The translations under genes and the position numbers were made by a program. A DNA stretch of 64,000 nucleotides from an uncultured bacterium (GTDB taxonomy: Bacteria > Cyanobacteriota > Vampirovibrionia > Gastranaerophilales > Gastranaerophilaceae). Location of the stretch: the NCBI GenBank assembly GCA_900549855.1, contig URPS01000006.1, positions 4,263 to 68,262 on the forward strand, written 5' to 3'. Shown piece after piece: positions 33,488-41,968 of this stretch. Under the pieces are notes generated by a model. The model had not been told where the DNA came from and did not search any database. It worked only from the letters and a program-made list of their open reading frames with translations. Numbering within the stretch: the stretch's first letter is position 1; every line of letters begins with the position of its first letter.

Positions 33488-33835
33488 GTGAAGACATTTT
33501 GTAAGACAATTTTTATATTTTTATTTTTCTTGGTTTTACAATGCGTTTGCCATTTCGATTTGTCTTGCTCTATTGAACAACCAATTAATCAAATAAACTA
33601 TTTACAAAATGATTACCAAACAGTAGCAATTGTTTCTGAAAATTTAAACACCTCAGAAATAATAATAAAAAACAACGATAATAAGCAACCACTTACTTTT
33701 AGCAATGATTTTGGAGCTTTATCAAGCTCAACATCTTTGCTGAATTATGAAAAGCAAAATTCTAATTTATCAATAGATAAGAATGCAAATATAAAATCCG
33801 GTCTGCAATCCGATATTCAAATCCGTGCTCCGTAA
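33488..33835 (+). CDS. Small exported protein, GTG start, unknown function
   Basis: 115 residues. The GTG at 33488 follows TAAAAT (33475-33480) by 7 nt. The signal peptide (KTIFIFLFFLVLQCVCHF) is rich in Phe and Leu. The mature part is short, polar, Asn/Ser-rich and probably unstructured. It precedes the OadG-like gene on the same strand by 55 bp. The possibility that it is not translated cannot be excluded. Confidence 0.42.
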   Translation: MKTFCKTIFIFLFFLVLQCVCHFDLSCSIEQPINQINYLQNDYQTVAIVSENLNTSEIIIKNNDNKQPLTFSNDFGALSSSTSLLNYEKQNSNLSIDKNANIKSGLQSDIQIRAP

Positions 33836-33890
33836 TTGTTCTATTACTTAAAAGTAATGTACACAATTGAATATTTTAAAGGAGATAATT

Positions 33891-34136
33891 ATGGATTTAA
33901 CGTTAGTAAAAGACGGTATATTTGTTATGGTTATTGGTATGGGAACTGTTTTTATTTTCCTTACAATAATGATTTTTGCAATGCAAATAAATGCGAAGTT
34001 TTTGAAATTTATCAACAAATTCTTCCCTGAAGAAATTCCTCAAGAAAAGCCAACAAGGAGAAATTCTTCAAAAAATAATGATGAAGAAATCGCACTAGCG
34101 ATTGCTTGTGCAATAACAGAATCAAAAGCAGCATAA
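33891..34136 (+). CDS. OadG-like (sodium-pump decarboxylase gamma) subunit
   Basis: 81 residues. One N-terminal membrane helix has the family pattern GIFVMVIGMGTVFIFLTIMI (about 8-27). A charged linker with RRNSSKNNDEE and a C-terminal helix (EIALAIACAITE) follow, as in OadG, MmdD or GcdC-type subunits that tether biotin-dependent decarboxylases. GGAG lies 6 nt before the ATG. The alpha and beta subunits and the biotin carrier are not nearby. An extended N-terminus from an upstream ATG is possible but lacks a Shine-Dalgarno. Confidence 0.72.
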   Translation: MDLTLVKDGIFVMVIGMGTVFIFLTIMIFAMQINAKFLKFINKFFPEEIPQEKPTRRNSSKNNDEEIALAIACAITESKAA

Positions 34137-34147
34137 GGAGGAATAAT

Positions 34148-34270
34148 ATGTTAGAAGAAGATAAAAATACACTAAAGGAAGCACACGGCTCTGGATTAAT
34201 CAGCACACTTGTATTCTTGGCAGTAGCTATATGCGTAATGGACGCCCTCCGTTACTTCCTTAACTACTAG
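34148..34270 (+). CDS. 40-residue single-span membrane protein next to OadG
   Basis: ATG (34148) to TAG, 40 residues, with AAGGAGG 6 nt upstream. A charged N-terminus (MLEEDKNTLKEAHGSG) precedes one hydrophobic helix (LISTLVFLAVAICVM, about 17-31) and a short C-tail. It starts 11 bp after the OadG-like gene, so it is co-transcribed. A role as an extra small subunit of the same membrane complex, analogous in position to MmdE, is inferred. Confidence 0.6.
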   Translation: MLEEDKNTLKEAHGSGLISTLVFLAVAICVMDALRYFLNY

Positions 34271-34828
34271 GTGCTACGGTGCTACGCACGTAGACATTTG
34301 GTCGGCTGCTTGGTAAGGACAACAGGTTTGTTTTGTTAGCTACAGGTTTCGCCTCAAAATAAAACTACCAGTATGGCGCGTTCCCTCTCCGTGGGGGAGG
34401 GCTAGGGTGGGGGGTTATAGTTATTCTGCCACATAGACACATTTGGTCGGCTTTCATAAGTTGAAAATTGAAAATGGAAAGTTGAAAGTTGTTTTAAAAC
34501 AGTCTGTAGTTCTACCTACCGGTTTGCCGTCATTGCGAGAAAATCTTTGATTTTCGTGGCAATCCATACTTTATCTTTTAGTTATAATTTTATGTTATTC
34601 TACCAATTCGATGACTGGATTGCTTCGTTTTACATTACACTTACTAGCTTGTAGGTTACACTATACATTTGAAAGTGAAGTGAGAAATGCTCGCAAAGAT
34701 GTGGTATAAAGCTGCTGTAAGAATGTCTTTGCGAGAAAGGTTTCATTACACTTATTATCTTGTAAGCAAATCTGTATAGTAAAAACCAGCAATGACACAT
34801 TATTATTGTTTTTAACTCTATGCTGCTC
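34271..34828. repeat. Repeat-filled non-coding island of 558 bp
   Basis: No gene is seen. It contains two ACATTTGGTCGGCT stretches, a GC-rich GGGGGAGGGCTAGGGTGGGG block (34393-34414) and an A-rich direct repeat (34462-34493). It also holds the CATTGCGAG-type palindromic element from 34529 to about 34797. The last opens GTCATTGCGAG and closes CAGCAATGACA, with internal GGATTGCTTCG and two copies of an ATTACACTTA-N-TCTTGTA segment. Confidence 0.7.
34529..34566 (+). repeat. CATTGCGAG...GTGGCAATCCA repeat, copy 1
   Basis: A 38-bp unit with a GAAAATC/GATTTTC hairpin inside. It differs from the copy at 57553-57590 at two positions in the loop. Confidence 0.8.
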
Positions 34829-35821
34829 TTATCCAGCGACATTAACTCCGCCATCTAAAAATTGGTTAAGCATGATAAATCGCTTTGAAGTGACTGTGTC
34901 TTTAATAATTCTTGCAGATGTGTTTGTTAATATAACCTGTGTCTGAACACATTCCAACTTATGTTCCATTAAAATCTGTTCATATTTTTCACCGGTTTGG
35001 GTGTATTTTTTTGTTTTCAAAAACATATTGAAGTTTTGTTGGCGCTTTTTAATTTGTTCATAAGCAAAACCAATTATAGAATCGAAATTTGGTTCAACCC
35101 AAGACGATTGAACAATATCAAGGATGTAATTCTTATTGTCTGATGTCTTTATAGAAATATAAGCAGATATATTTTTTGTCTTTTTGTCTTCCATTACAAA
35201 TTTATACTCTGTAAAATATGAAAGTCCTTTTAAAATTACATCTTTAAAATCTTTCGTATCACTACTCAAAAGTGGTCTGAAATGTGGCAGCAAGGATTCA
35301 TTAAATAGCGCAGATACGGTCTGTGCATCAGAATTTCTAAATGCTCTAAAATCTTTCTTGTTATATTCACATTCTATTGTATCCGGTATTTTCCATAATT
35401 TTTCGAAAGAAATTTTGCTGAAACCGCATTTTGCGACAAACACACGTAACAACTCCGGCAAGTTATCATCTATTCTGACAATAAATGAAATTGCGCCTTT
35501 TGCTTTATATTTAGAAACGGCAAATTGTATCAACTCATATGCGTCATTATAGCAATTGTCTTCAAAAAACAAACGTTGGATTTCTAATCTTTTTATCGGA
35601 TTTTTTGATGGCGCAACTGTGATAAGCCCCTTGATATCTTTTTTGTCTTTAAGAACATAAGATTCCGGTAAAAACTTAAATCTGAGCGGTAATAAGTGAT
35701 GCAGAGGTAATAGCGGATTGAACATGATATGGTTTATGTATGCATCCCTATTGTTCAGAAACGAAATCATTTCCTGCATTCTTTTTTTATCAAAATAATA
35801 AAGCTTTCTTATCTTGCTCAT
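34829..35821 (-). CDS. GNAT-fold-like protein, probable acetyltransferase relative
   Basis: 330 residues from the ATG at 35821 (an upstream ATG at 35851 is possible). Alternating strands and helices, with LVIFE-like KGAISFIVRIDDNLPELLRVFVAKCGF (about 120-150) resembling the C-terminal strand-helix-strand of GNAT domains, and a second similar half. The usual acetyl-CoA R/Q-x-x-G-x-G/A loop is not clear, so the assignment is tentative. The start follows a TGC-TATAAT by 6 nt, suggesting leaderless expression. Confidence 0.4.
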   Translation of the reverse strand: MSKIRKLYYFDKKRMQEMISFLNNRDAYINHIMFNPLLPLHHLLPLRFKFLPESYVLKDKKDIKGLITVAPSKNPIKRLEIQRLFFEDNCYNDAYELIQFAVSKYKAKGAISFIVRIDDNLPELLRVFVAKCGFSKISFEKLWKIPDTIECEYNKKDFRAFRNSDAQTVSALFNESLLPHFRPLLSSDTKDFKDVILKGLSYFTEYKFVMEDKKTKNISAYISIKTSDNKNYILDIVQSSWVEPNFDSIIGFAYEQIKKRQQNFNMFLKTKKYTQTGEKYEQILMEHKLECVQTQVILTNTSARIIKDTVTSKRFIMLNQFLDGGVNVAG

Positions 35822-35827
35822 GACTAA

Positions 35828-35833
35828 ATTATA
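35828..35833 (-). promoter_or_regulatory. -10 element of the GNAT-like gene, leaderless geometry
   Basis: Minus-strand TGC-TATAAT (extended -10) ending 6 nt before the ATG at 35821, with no Shine-Dalgarno. Confidence 0.5.
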
Positions 35834-35940
35834 GCATATAAAAATTTCCATATTAGGAATTAATATTCTCTCACTCTTATGGATGAGTGCAATAAACGTT
35901 AAAATTTGTTAGAATATAAGAAGATAAAACAGGAGGTTAT

Positions 35941-37179
35941 ATGTCAATAGATGATGCTTTGGTTATGATATTGGCGGGTGGTGAAGGAAAACGCTTATTT
36001 CCGCTTACGCAAGATAGAGCGAAGCCGGCAGTTCCGTTTGGTGGTAGATACAGAATTATTGATTTTGTGTTGAACAATTTTATTAACTCCGGTTTTTTCA
36101 AGATAAAGGTTTTGACTCAGTATAAATCAGACTCTTTAAATAAACATATTTCTAAGGGGTGGGTTTTATCTCCATTTTTGAACCAGTATGTAGATTTGGT
36201 TCCTGCACAAATGAGAACCGGAGGTGCTTGGTACCAAGGTACTGCAGATGCGGTTTATCAAAATGAATTCCATATTCATGATGAAGAACCTGATTATGTT
36301 TGCGTATTTGGCGGGGATCACGTTTATAAAATGGATGTTTCTCAAATGTTGGATTTTCATAAGGAAAACAATGCGGACTTAACTATTTCTGCTATTCCTA
36401 TTCAGATTGAAGAAGCTCACGAATTTGGTATTATTGAAGTTGATGATAATTGGAGATTGACAGGCTTTGTAGAAAAACCTCAAACACCTCCAAAGCCTAT
36501 GCCTAATAATCCTAATATGTGTTTGGCATCAATGGGTAATTATATTTTTAATAAAGATATTTTGCTCAAAGCATTGAATGAAGACGCTAAAATCGAGAAT
36601 TCAAACCATGATTTTGGTAAAAATGTTATACCTATGCTATTAGAACAAGGTAAAAGGGTTTTTATATACAATTTTAACGAAAACAATTTTGCAGGAATGA
36701 CTCCTAAAGAAAAGGGTTATTGGCGTGATGTAGGAAGTATTGACGCATATTGGCAAGCAAATATGGATTTGTTGGATTATGAGCCTGAACTCAATTTGTA
36801 TTCAAAAGAGTGGCCAATAAGAACGTTCAACTATAATTATCCGCCGGCAAAATTCATTTGGCAGCAAGGCGATAGAGTTGGTATGGCGACAAACTCTATG
36901 GTGTCAGAAGGATGTATTGTATCAGGTGGTATGCTTTCAAAATGTGTATTATCTCCGAAAGTTAAAATTAACAGCTATTCTCAAGTCTATGACAGCATAT
37001 TGATGGAAAATGTTAATGTTGGCAGATATTCTGAAATCAGAAAAGCTATTATTGACAAAAACGTTGATATTCCGCCTTATACTAAAATAGGTGTGGATAG
37101 AGAGGCTGATATTGCAAGAGGCTTTTATGTTTCAGAAGGTGGAGTAACTGTTGTACCAAAGAATGCAAGATTGGCTTAA
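35941..37179 (+). CDS. glgC: Glucose-1-phosphate adenylyltransferase
   Basis: 412 residues. The pyrophosphorylase signature LAGGEGKRLFPLTQDRAKPAVPFGG is near 11-35, the sugar-binding YQGTADAVYQN (about 98-108) and GGDHVYKMD follow. The C-terminal left-handed beta-helix (VSEGCIVSGGMLSKCVLSPKVKINSYSQVYDS) forms the allosteric domain. It makes ADP-glucose, the committed step to bacterial glycogen. AGGAGG is 6 nt upstream of the ATG. Other glycogen genes are not adjacent; pgi lies 2.6 kb away. Confidence 0.95.
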   Translation: MSIDDALVMILAGGEGKRLFPLTQDRAKPAVPFGGRYRIIDFVLNNFINSGFFKIKVLTQYKSDSLNKHISKGWVLSPFLNQYVDLVPAQMRTGGAWYQGTADAVYQNEFHIHDEEPDYVCVFGGDHVYKMDVSQMLDFHKENNADLTISAIPIQIEEAHEFGIIEVDDNWRLTGFVEKPQTPPKPMPNNPNMCLASMGNYIFNKDILLKALNEDAKIENSNHDFGKNVIPMLLEQGKRVFIYNFNENNFAGMTPKEKGYWRDVGSIDAYWQANMDLLDYEPELNLYSKEWPIRTFNYNYPPAKFIWQQGDRVGMATNSMVSEGCIVSGGMLSKCVLSPKVKINSYSQVYDSILMENVNVGRYSEIRKAIIDKNVDIPPYTKIGVDREADIARGFYVSEGGVTVVPKNARLA

Positions 37180-37276
37180 TATTTTGTAATAATTTAATCA
37201 AAAAAAGCAATTGTTGCGACAAAAGAATCTTTATATATATACGGGAATAAATTAAGTATTTATATGGGATTAAATT

Positions 37277-37741
37277 ATGGTTAAACTAAGTTCAGTTTTG
37301 CCGACTTTAAAAAGCGGTGTTAATAAATTGTCAAACATGAAAATGCCGAGTACTGCATCTTTATCAAATGCCCAAAAAGCTATAGGTGCCGGAACTATAA
37401 CTACGGCTCTATTTTGTGTTCCGGATTTTTTGTCAGTTCCTGGAGCTTTTAGCATGAAATATGATTCAGATGGCGAAAAGGTAGAAGGGACGAATTGGAA
37501 ATCCGGTTTTAAACAGTTAGGAAAATCTGCAATAAAATGCGCTTCGTATCTGGCAATTCCAACTGCAATTCTGGGTATGGCTGCCGGTGCGGGTCCTGTT
37601 TTAGCAGGTTTAGCTGTTGCAGGGTCTTTAGGCTCTACTTTTGCGTTGGGTTCTATACTGGAAGAATTTCTGCCGGAAGAACAAACATTGGTGGCAGAAG
37701 CTTGTAAGAAAAAAGGTATTAGTTTGGATGGGGTGGCTTAG
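37277..37741 (+). CDS. Small lineage-specific membrane protein
   Basis: 154 residues. A polar, basic N-terminus (about 1-35) precedes two hydrophobic regions: GAGTITTALFCVPDFL (about 37-53) and a Gly/Ala-rich block ILGMAAGAGPVLAGLAVAGSLGSTFALGS (about 95-123). The tail is acidic. It resembles the C-terminal part of the 497-residue protein at 10.3 kb in composition. Membrane insertion is likely; function is unknown. Confidence 0.5.
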   Translation: MVKLSSVLPTLKSGVNKLSNMKMPSTASLSNAQKAIGAGTITTALFCVPDFLSVPGAFSMKYDSDGEKVEGTNWKSGFKQLGKSAIKCASYLAIPTAILGMAAGAGPVLAGLAVAGSLGSTFALGSILEEFLPEEQTLVAEACKKKGISLDGVA

Positions 37742-37790
37742 GATACGGAACTTGTTCGTTCTCAACCCATACTAAAGTAATAGTAATTGG

Positions 37791-37830
37791 AGCTGCTTCA
37801 AAGGGATTTGAAACAGCTTTGTCGTATTTA
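37791..37830 (+). terminator. Likely terminator after the 154-residue protein gene
   Basis: AGCTGCTTCAAA (37791-37802) and TTTGAAACAGCT (37807-37818) form a 12-bp stem with one mismatch and a 4-nt loop, then a T-rich tail (TTGTCGTATTTATTTATTT). Confidence 0.5.
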
Positions 37831-37969
37831 TTTATTTTTTTATTTAAGAGCTTGAAAAAACTTTTTATTCTCATACATATATGATGGCATTTAAGTCAAA
37901 TATAAAAATTACCGTAAATGTTTAATACAACGGGAAAAAAGTCTTAACCCTAAAGTAGTGGCTGTAATG

Positions 37970-38134
37970 TTATTTACTAAAATTTTTGAGAGCATAATCG
38001 ATGCACTGTACAATGAGTTCATTTCTGCTGATGTCTGTATCGTTAGAAAGTTCATCAAGAACTTTTAACACATCTGCATCAAGTCTAATGCTTATAACAG
38101 TTTTTTCTGGCTTTACTGGTTTGAACTCTTTCAT
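37970..38134 (-). CDS. 54-residue ribbon-helix-helix DNA-binding protein
   Basis: ATG (38134) to TAA. The sequence fits RHH/CopG: a basic N-terminus (MKEFKPVKPEK), the strand TVISIRLDADVL (about 12-23) that would enter the DNA major groove, helix A KVLDELSNDT, then helix B ISRNELIVQCIDYALKNF with the conserved SRNE turn. GGATG precedes it weakly. It is divergent from the pseudopilin gene starting at 38280, with two perfect palindromes in the 146-bp gap. Autoregulation and control of the pilin genes are inferred. No toxin gene lies beside it. Confidence 0.75.
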   Translation of the reverse strand: MKEFKPVKPEKTVISIRLDADVLKVLDELSNDTDISRNELIVQCIDYALKNFSK

Positions 38135-38171
38135 AAAAATACATCCTAATAAACATTATATTTGATGTGGC

Positions 38172-38210
38172 ATACTATTTGTATATTCAAAAATAGAATA
38201 CAAATAGTAT
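38172..38210. promoter_or_regulatory. 13-bp perfect palindrome, candidate RHH operator 1
   Basis: ATACTATTTGTAT (38172-38184) and ATACAAATAGTAT (38198-38210) around a 13-bp spacer. It lies between the divergent RHH gene and the pseudopilin operon. Confidence 0.55.
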
Positions 38211-38222
38211 TTACAATTCGAA

Positions 38223-38248
38223 TAACATGTGCTAAATTGCACATGTTA
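38223..38248. promoter_or_regulatory. 10-bp perfect palindrome, candidate RHH operator 2
   Basis: TAACATGTGC (38223-38232), TAAATT, GCACATGTTA (38239-38248). It is centred about 45 bp before the pseudopilin start codon, where a repressor would block transcription. Confidence 0.5.
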
Positions 38249-38279
38249 AGAAAATTGGATTAAACAGTTAGGAGATATT

Positions 38280-39926
38280 TTGTTTGTGCTGGATAAACAA
38301 AACGGATTTACGTTATCAGAAATTTTGATAACACTGGTGATATTGGGGTTTATAGGTGCTCTTGGTGTTCCGATGCTTGCGCAGCAAAAGGTTAAAAAAC
38401 CAGTTGAGATTAAGACAATGCACGGGACAATGGAGTGCTTTTGGCAAGATAATCGGCTAATGCAGTTTACATCTAATAATACTGATAATACCGCTGGAGA
38501 GCTCAAGGATGTAACATCAGAAGGAGCTTGTTATTTTTCAGCTCCGAGCGCAAATATGTTTTTGTTGCAGGCTATTGGTGCAGGCGGCGGTGGTGCTGTT
38601 GGTTTATCAGGTATTCCAACTTATGTAAATGATAAGAAAGAGGTTTTCGGCTCTATTCCTACAGGTACTGATTTTTTGGCTGCGATTTCAGATACGGAGA
38701 AGGTTCCGAATTGGGTAAGAGAAGAATGGAGTAAATTACCTTGGAAAACAGATAAATCTTTGTGGGTTAGGTATACGCTGGAATCTCCTTTGGGTAGTTC
38801 CGGTGCAGGAGATTGTCAACCGGTGAGAATAGATGTAGATAGTGATAACAACTACAATGATTGTTCCATGTCTTGTGCTGTTCATATTGAAGATTGTCCG
38901 CCAAATTGTATAAAAAAATATCCAGCAAATGGCGGAAATTCTGGTAATGGTGCAAAATTTTTTGTGCGTAGCCCACTAGAATATTATGTAGACGGAATAA
39001 AAGATAATGTAAGTTTTGTTACATCTGCCGAGGAAACAACATTAAGAATTGGTGAGAAATATTTAACGTTAAAACCTTCAGGAAACGGTGGTAATGGTAA
39101 GGTAACGATTAATTATTTGGATATAAAAACTGAAAATGGACAGAATGGTAAAGATTTTGATGTTAATAGCAGCGATTTCTTTTCATTATCGAATATGGAT
39201 ATAATAGGCAAGCAGAGGTTGACGAATTCTCAAAAGGGTGGAATTGGTTGTCAAAGTCCAAATAAAGGAGCTGTATCCGGTAATATAAAACTGGAGTCAC
39301 CTAAGTCTATAAATTATTACACAGAAGCATTGGCAATAAGGGCGAAATTTGGTCTAGCCGGTATAAGTGGGCAAAATGAAACAAAAATTTTAGAAAAACT
39401 ACCTGTTGGTACTGAATTGAAACTTGTTCCGGCAAAAAACAATAAAGAAGGTGCCGCTTGTAGAGATGGTTACAGCGCAAATTGTTCAGATGTTTATATA
39501 CAAGATAAAGGAACCGGAGAATGGAAAATTTTTACGGCAGCTAAATCCGGTAGTGATAGTACTGGTGGATGGAGTGAAAGAATTGCTATAGATAAAAATG
39601 ATTTGCCGTTCCCAAAAGCGTATTATCCTGATGGATTTTTATCAAAATCTCCGGAAATTACGTTGTCATCTAGTAAAGGATATACAAGTTATCTTGCAAT
39701 GAATAATATTATCCCAGGACGTTCTGGAGAGGGGGCGCACCCTATAATTACGCATGTTACTGGTAATGCAGTGCACCGAATTTATAACAGAGTTGTTGGA
39801 ACAGAAGCACTGCAACCTATTTCATCCAGTGACGCAACTTGCTTTGATGGTTCAAGTAGTACTACTGGATATTGTGGTTCCGGAAACACAAAAGGAGCAG
39901 CAGGAGCAGTGATAGTATCTTGGTAA
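38280..39926 (+). CDS. Giant type-A pseudopilin (locus I)
   Basis: 548 residues from a TTG start with GGAG 5 nt upstream; a GTG 6 bp later is the alternative. A class III prepilin leader is cut at NG|FTLSE and continues ILITLVILGFIGALGVPM. HGTMECFW carries the shared HGxxxC head motif (about 49-56), and ACYFSAP the second Cys. From LLQAIGAGGGG (about 97) on, a large Gly-rich body runs to the C-terminus GAAGAVIVSW. Typical pilins are 130-200 residues, so this one carries about 400 extra. It is a paralogue of the 58.0-59.7 kb gene. Assembly by a type II/IV pilus machine is inferred. Confidence 0.8.
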   Translation: MFVLDKQNGFTLSEILITLVILGFIGALGVPMLAQQKVKKPVEIKTMHGTMECFWQDNRLMQFTSNNTDNTAGELKDVTSEGACYFSAPSANMFLLQAIGAGGGGAVGLSGIPTYVNDKKEVFGSIPTGTDFLAAISDTEKVPNWVREEWSKLPWKTDKSLWVRYTLESPLGSSGAGDCQPVRIDVDSDNNYNDCSMSCAVHIEDCPPNCIKKYPANGGNSGNGAKFFVRSPLEYYVDGIKDNVSFVTSAEETTLRIGEKYLTLKPSGNGGNGKVTINYLDIKTENGQNGKDFDVNSSDFFSLSNMDIIGKQRLTNSQKGGIGCQSPNKGAVSGNIKLESPKSINYYTEALAIRAKFGLAGISGQNETKILEKLPVGTELKLVPAKNNKEGAACRDGYSANCSDVYIQDKGTGEWKIFTAAKSGSDSTGGWSERIAIDKNDLPFPKAYYPDGFLSKSPEITLSSSKGYTSYLAMNNIIPGRSGEGAHPIITHVTGNAVHRIYNRVVGTEALQPISSSDATCFDGSSSTTGYCGSGNTKGAAGAVIVSW

Positions 39927-39945
39927 TAGAAATTGAAGGTTTAAA

Positions 39946-41964
39946 ATGTATAAAAACAATTTAAAAAAGGGGTTTACTTTAATAGAGCTGATGGTATTTT
40001 TTATATTTATTTCTTTGATACTTGCAGCTGCAACTCCAATAATAACAAAACGTGTGAAAAATATTCCACTAAAAATGAACCACGGAAAATTTATTTGTTA
40101 TGGCAATGGCAGGTATGAATACTACAATTCTTCACGTCTTGTTTCTTCTGATATGGGATGTAAATTTAATCCACCTAAGCGTGCTGCTTTATATAAAATA
40201 GAACTAATTGGTGCCGGAGCAGGAGGTTTTAATCATATTGTTCGTCCGAATGAATATATGGAAACACAGGACTATAGTTTTGAGTTATCACAAGCAAACT
40301 ACGCCTGTAATGTTAGTGGAAAGGGTGTAACTTGTCCTCCGGATGCGTTATTAAGAGCACTCTTAAAAGGCGCAAGATTTACTTATGCAATAGCAACTAC
40401 TTCCGCAACATCAGGCGGGAGAGTAGAGGATTCTTTTACACCGATTAAGTATCCTACCATAATAAGCGGTGTGGATTGCTGGTCGCCAAAGTCTTATACT
40501 TGTACTAAAACTCATAAAGTAAAAAAAGATACCGGCAATCGTGATGTGAATGGGAATATTATATACGAAGAAGTTGAGGAAGAGTATCAAACAGTTTGTT
40601 ATACTACGCAAGAAGAAGATAAAGCAACCAATTTGTATAAATGTTCGACTGTAAATGCAGATTTGAGTTCGGTGGCAAGTAGTATTACTTCAAAAAAGGA
40701 GTGTTCTAATCTTGATTGGTGTCATAATATTGCAAACGAATATTTTATTTCTCCATATAAAAGTCATCCTTATATAATAAAATATAATGCAAAAATTAGC
40801 TCTTTTGGTAACCCTGGGGAGGAGGTTTGGGCTTATGGTTCAAGTGGTGGTAGTGGTACTGGGCTATATTTAACCGGCTTTATTGATTTTTGTAATCATA
40901 CCGGAATTAAAGGAAATGCTTGTCCGAATGGAAATTTGCAAGACAGCCGATATGTAGTTGATAGTGAAGTAAGAGATTATTTGAGTCGATTGTTTACTTC
41001 ATATTATACATCAGGAACTGTTTCGAGTGCTGGAAGTTGTGACGGTTGGGGATTTAAGTTAATGAAACCTCATAATTATTCCTATCCGGCAGGTGTTTCA
41101 CACGGTACCAGCGGTAGTGATGTTTTGCACTACGATGCAATAAAAGCGTGGGGTGCTTGTACAACAAATGGACGTACTCAAAATGATTTGCCGACCGGTG
41201 GTCAGGGTGGATGGATTAAGAATGACTGGACAGGACATCAAATTTCAGGAACCTTTTCCAATATGACTCCAATAAGAGGGCGAAATGCGGCTGCTGTAAG
41301 CAGTGGAATCGTAAATGGTCCATATTATGTTCGTGTTGGTAACGCAACGACATCAATACCAAGCGTTAGCGTTCATACAGAAATTAATTCCAGACATCAT
41401 TCTGTCGGTAATGGTGGCGGGAGCGCAGCTGTACCAACTGTCAGATATGTAACAAGCTTGGATAAAGATTGCGTATTCAATATTTCTGGTGGAGGGCCAG
41501 CAATTGATTCTTCAATTTCCGAATCAGCAATTCGTTCATTAGAAAAATCTTTGAATACAACTTTGACCTGCAATAAAGGTACTTTAAAACTTACGGCAAA
41601 AGGTGGAAAGTATGATACAGGAGTATTAAATAAAGATTATAGCGGATTTGCAAATCTCACTCCAAAAGGGGAGCCAAGGAGCTTGAGCCCTTACGTAACT
41701 GTTGTAAACGGAGGAACAAGCCCATATTCTCCAGACACTGTTTTTGGCAAATTCGGAATAAAAAAATCTTTGGGTGCAGGTGGAAGAGGAAATAGTATAA
41801 CAGATAATTGTGTCAGACCTTATGGTGAATATATTCTAAAACGTTTACCGGATGGGTATTCAATAAACAAAGCCATTGACGGAGTTGCTTGTGATGAGGC
41901 AACACAAGTTTCTATTTCTCCTGCGGAAAGCGGTAGTATGGGTGCAATAATTATTTCTTGGTAG
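39946..41964 (+). CDS. Giant type-B pseudopilin (locus I)
   Basis: 672 residues. The prepilin leader is KKG|FTLIELMVFFIFISLI. The next residues AAATPIITKRVKNIPLKMNHGKFICYG contain HGxxxC. The second conserved Cys is in GCKFNPPKRAALYKIELIGAGAGG. The remainder is Gly/Ser/Tyr-rich with many Cys, and it ends GSMGAIIISW. It follows the type-A gene by 19 bp, so the two form an operon. A near-equal-length paralogue is at 60.2-62.2 kb. A glycine-rich adhesive or beta-rich head is inferred. Confidence 0.8.
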   Translation: MYKNNLKKGFTLIELMVFFIFISLILAAATPIITKRVKNIPLKMNHGKFICYGNGRYEYYNSSRLVSSDMGCKFNPPKRAALYKIELIGAGAGGFNHIVRPNEYMETQDYSFELSQANYACNVSGKGVTCPPDALLRALLKGARFTYAIATTSATSGGRVEDSFTPIKYPTIISGVDCWSPKSYTCTKTHKVKKDTGNRDVNGNIIYEEVEEEYQTVCYTTQEEDKATNLYKCSTVNADLSSVASSITSKKECSNLDWCHNIANEYFISPYKSHPYIIKYNAKISSFGNPGEEVWAYGSSGGSGTGLYLTGFIDFCNHTGIKGNACPNGNLQDSRYVVDSEVRDYLSRLFTSYYTSGTVSSAGSCDGWGFKLMKPHNYSYPAGVSHGTSGSDVLHYDAIKAWGACTTNGRTQNDLPTGGQGGWIKNDWTGHQISGTFSNMTPIRGRNAAAVSSGIVNGPYYVRVGNATTSIPSVSVHTEINSRHHSVGNGGGSAAVPTVRYVTSLDKDCVFNISGGGPAIDSSISESAIRSLEKSLNTTLTCNKGTLKLTAKGGKYDTGVLNKDYSGFANLTPKGEPRSLSPYVTVVNGGTSPYSPDTVFGKFGIKKSLGAGGRGNSITDNCVRPYGEYILKRLPDGYSINKAIDGVACDEATQVSISPAESGSMGAIIISW

Positions 41965-41968
41965 AAAT

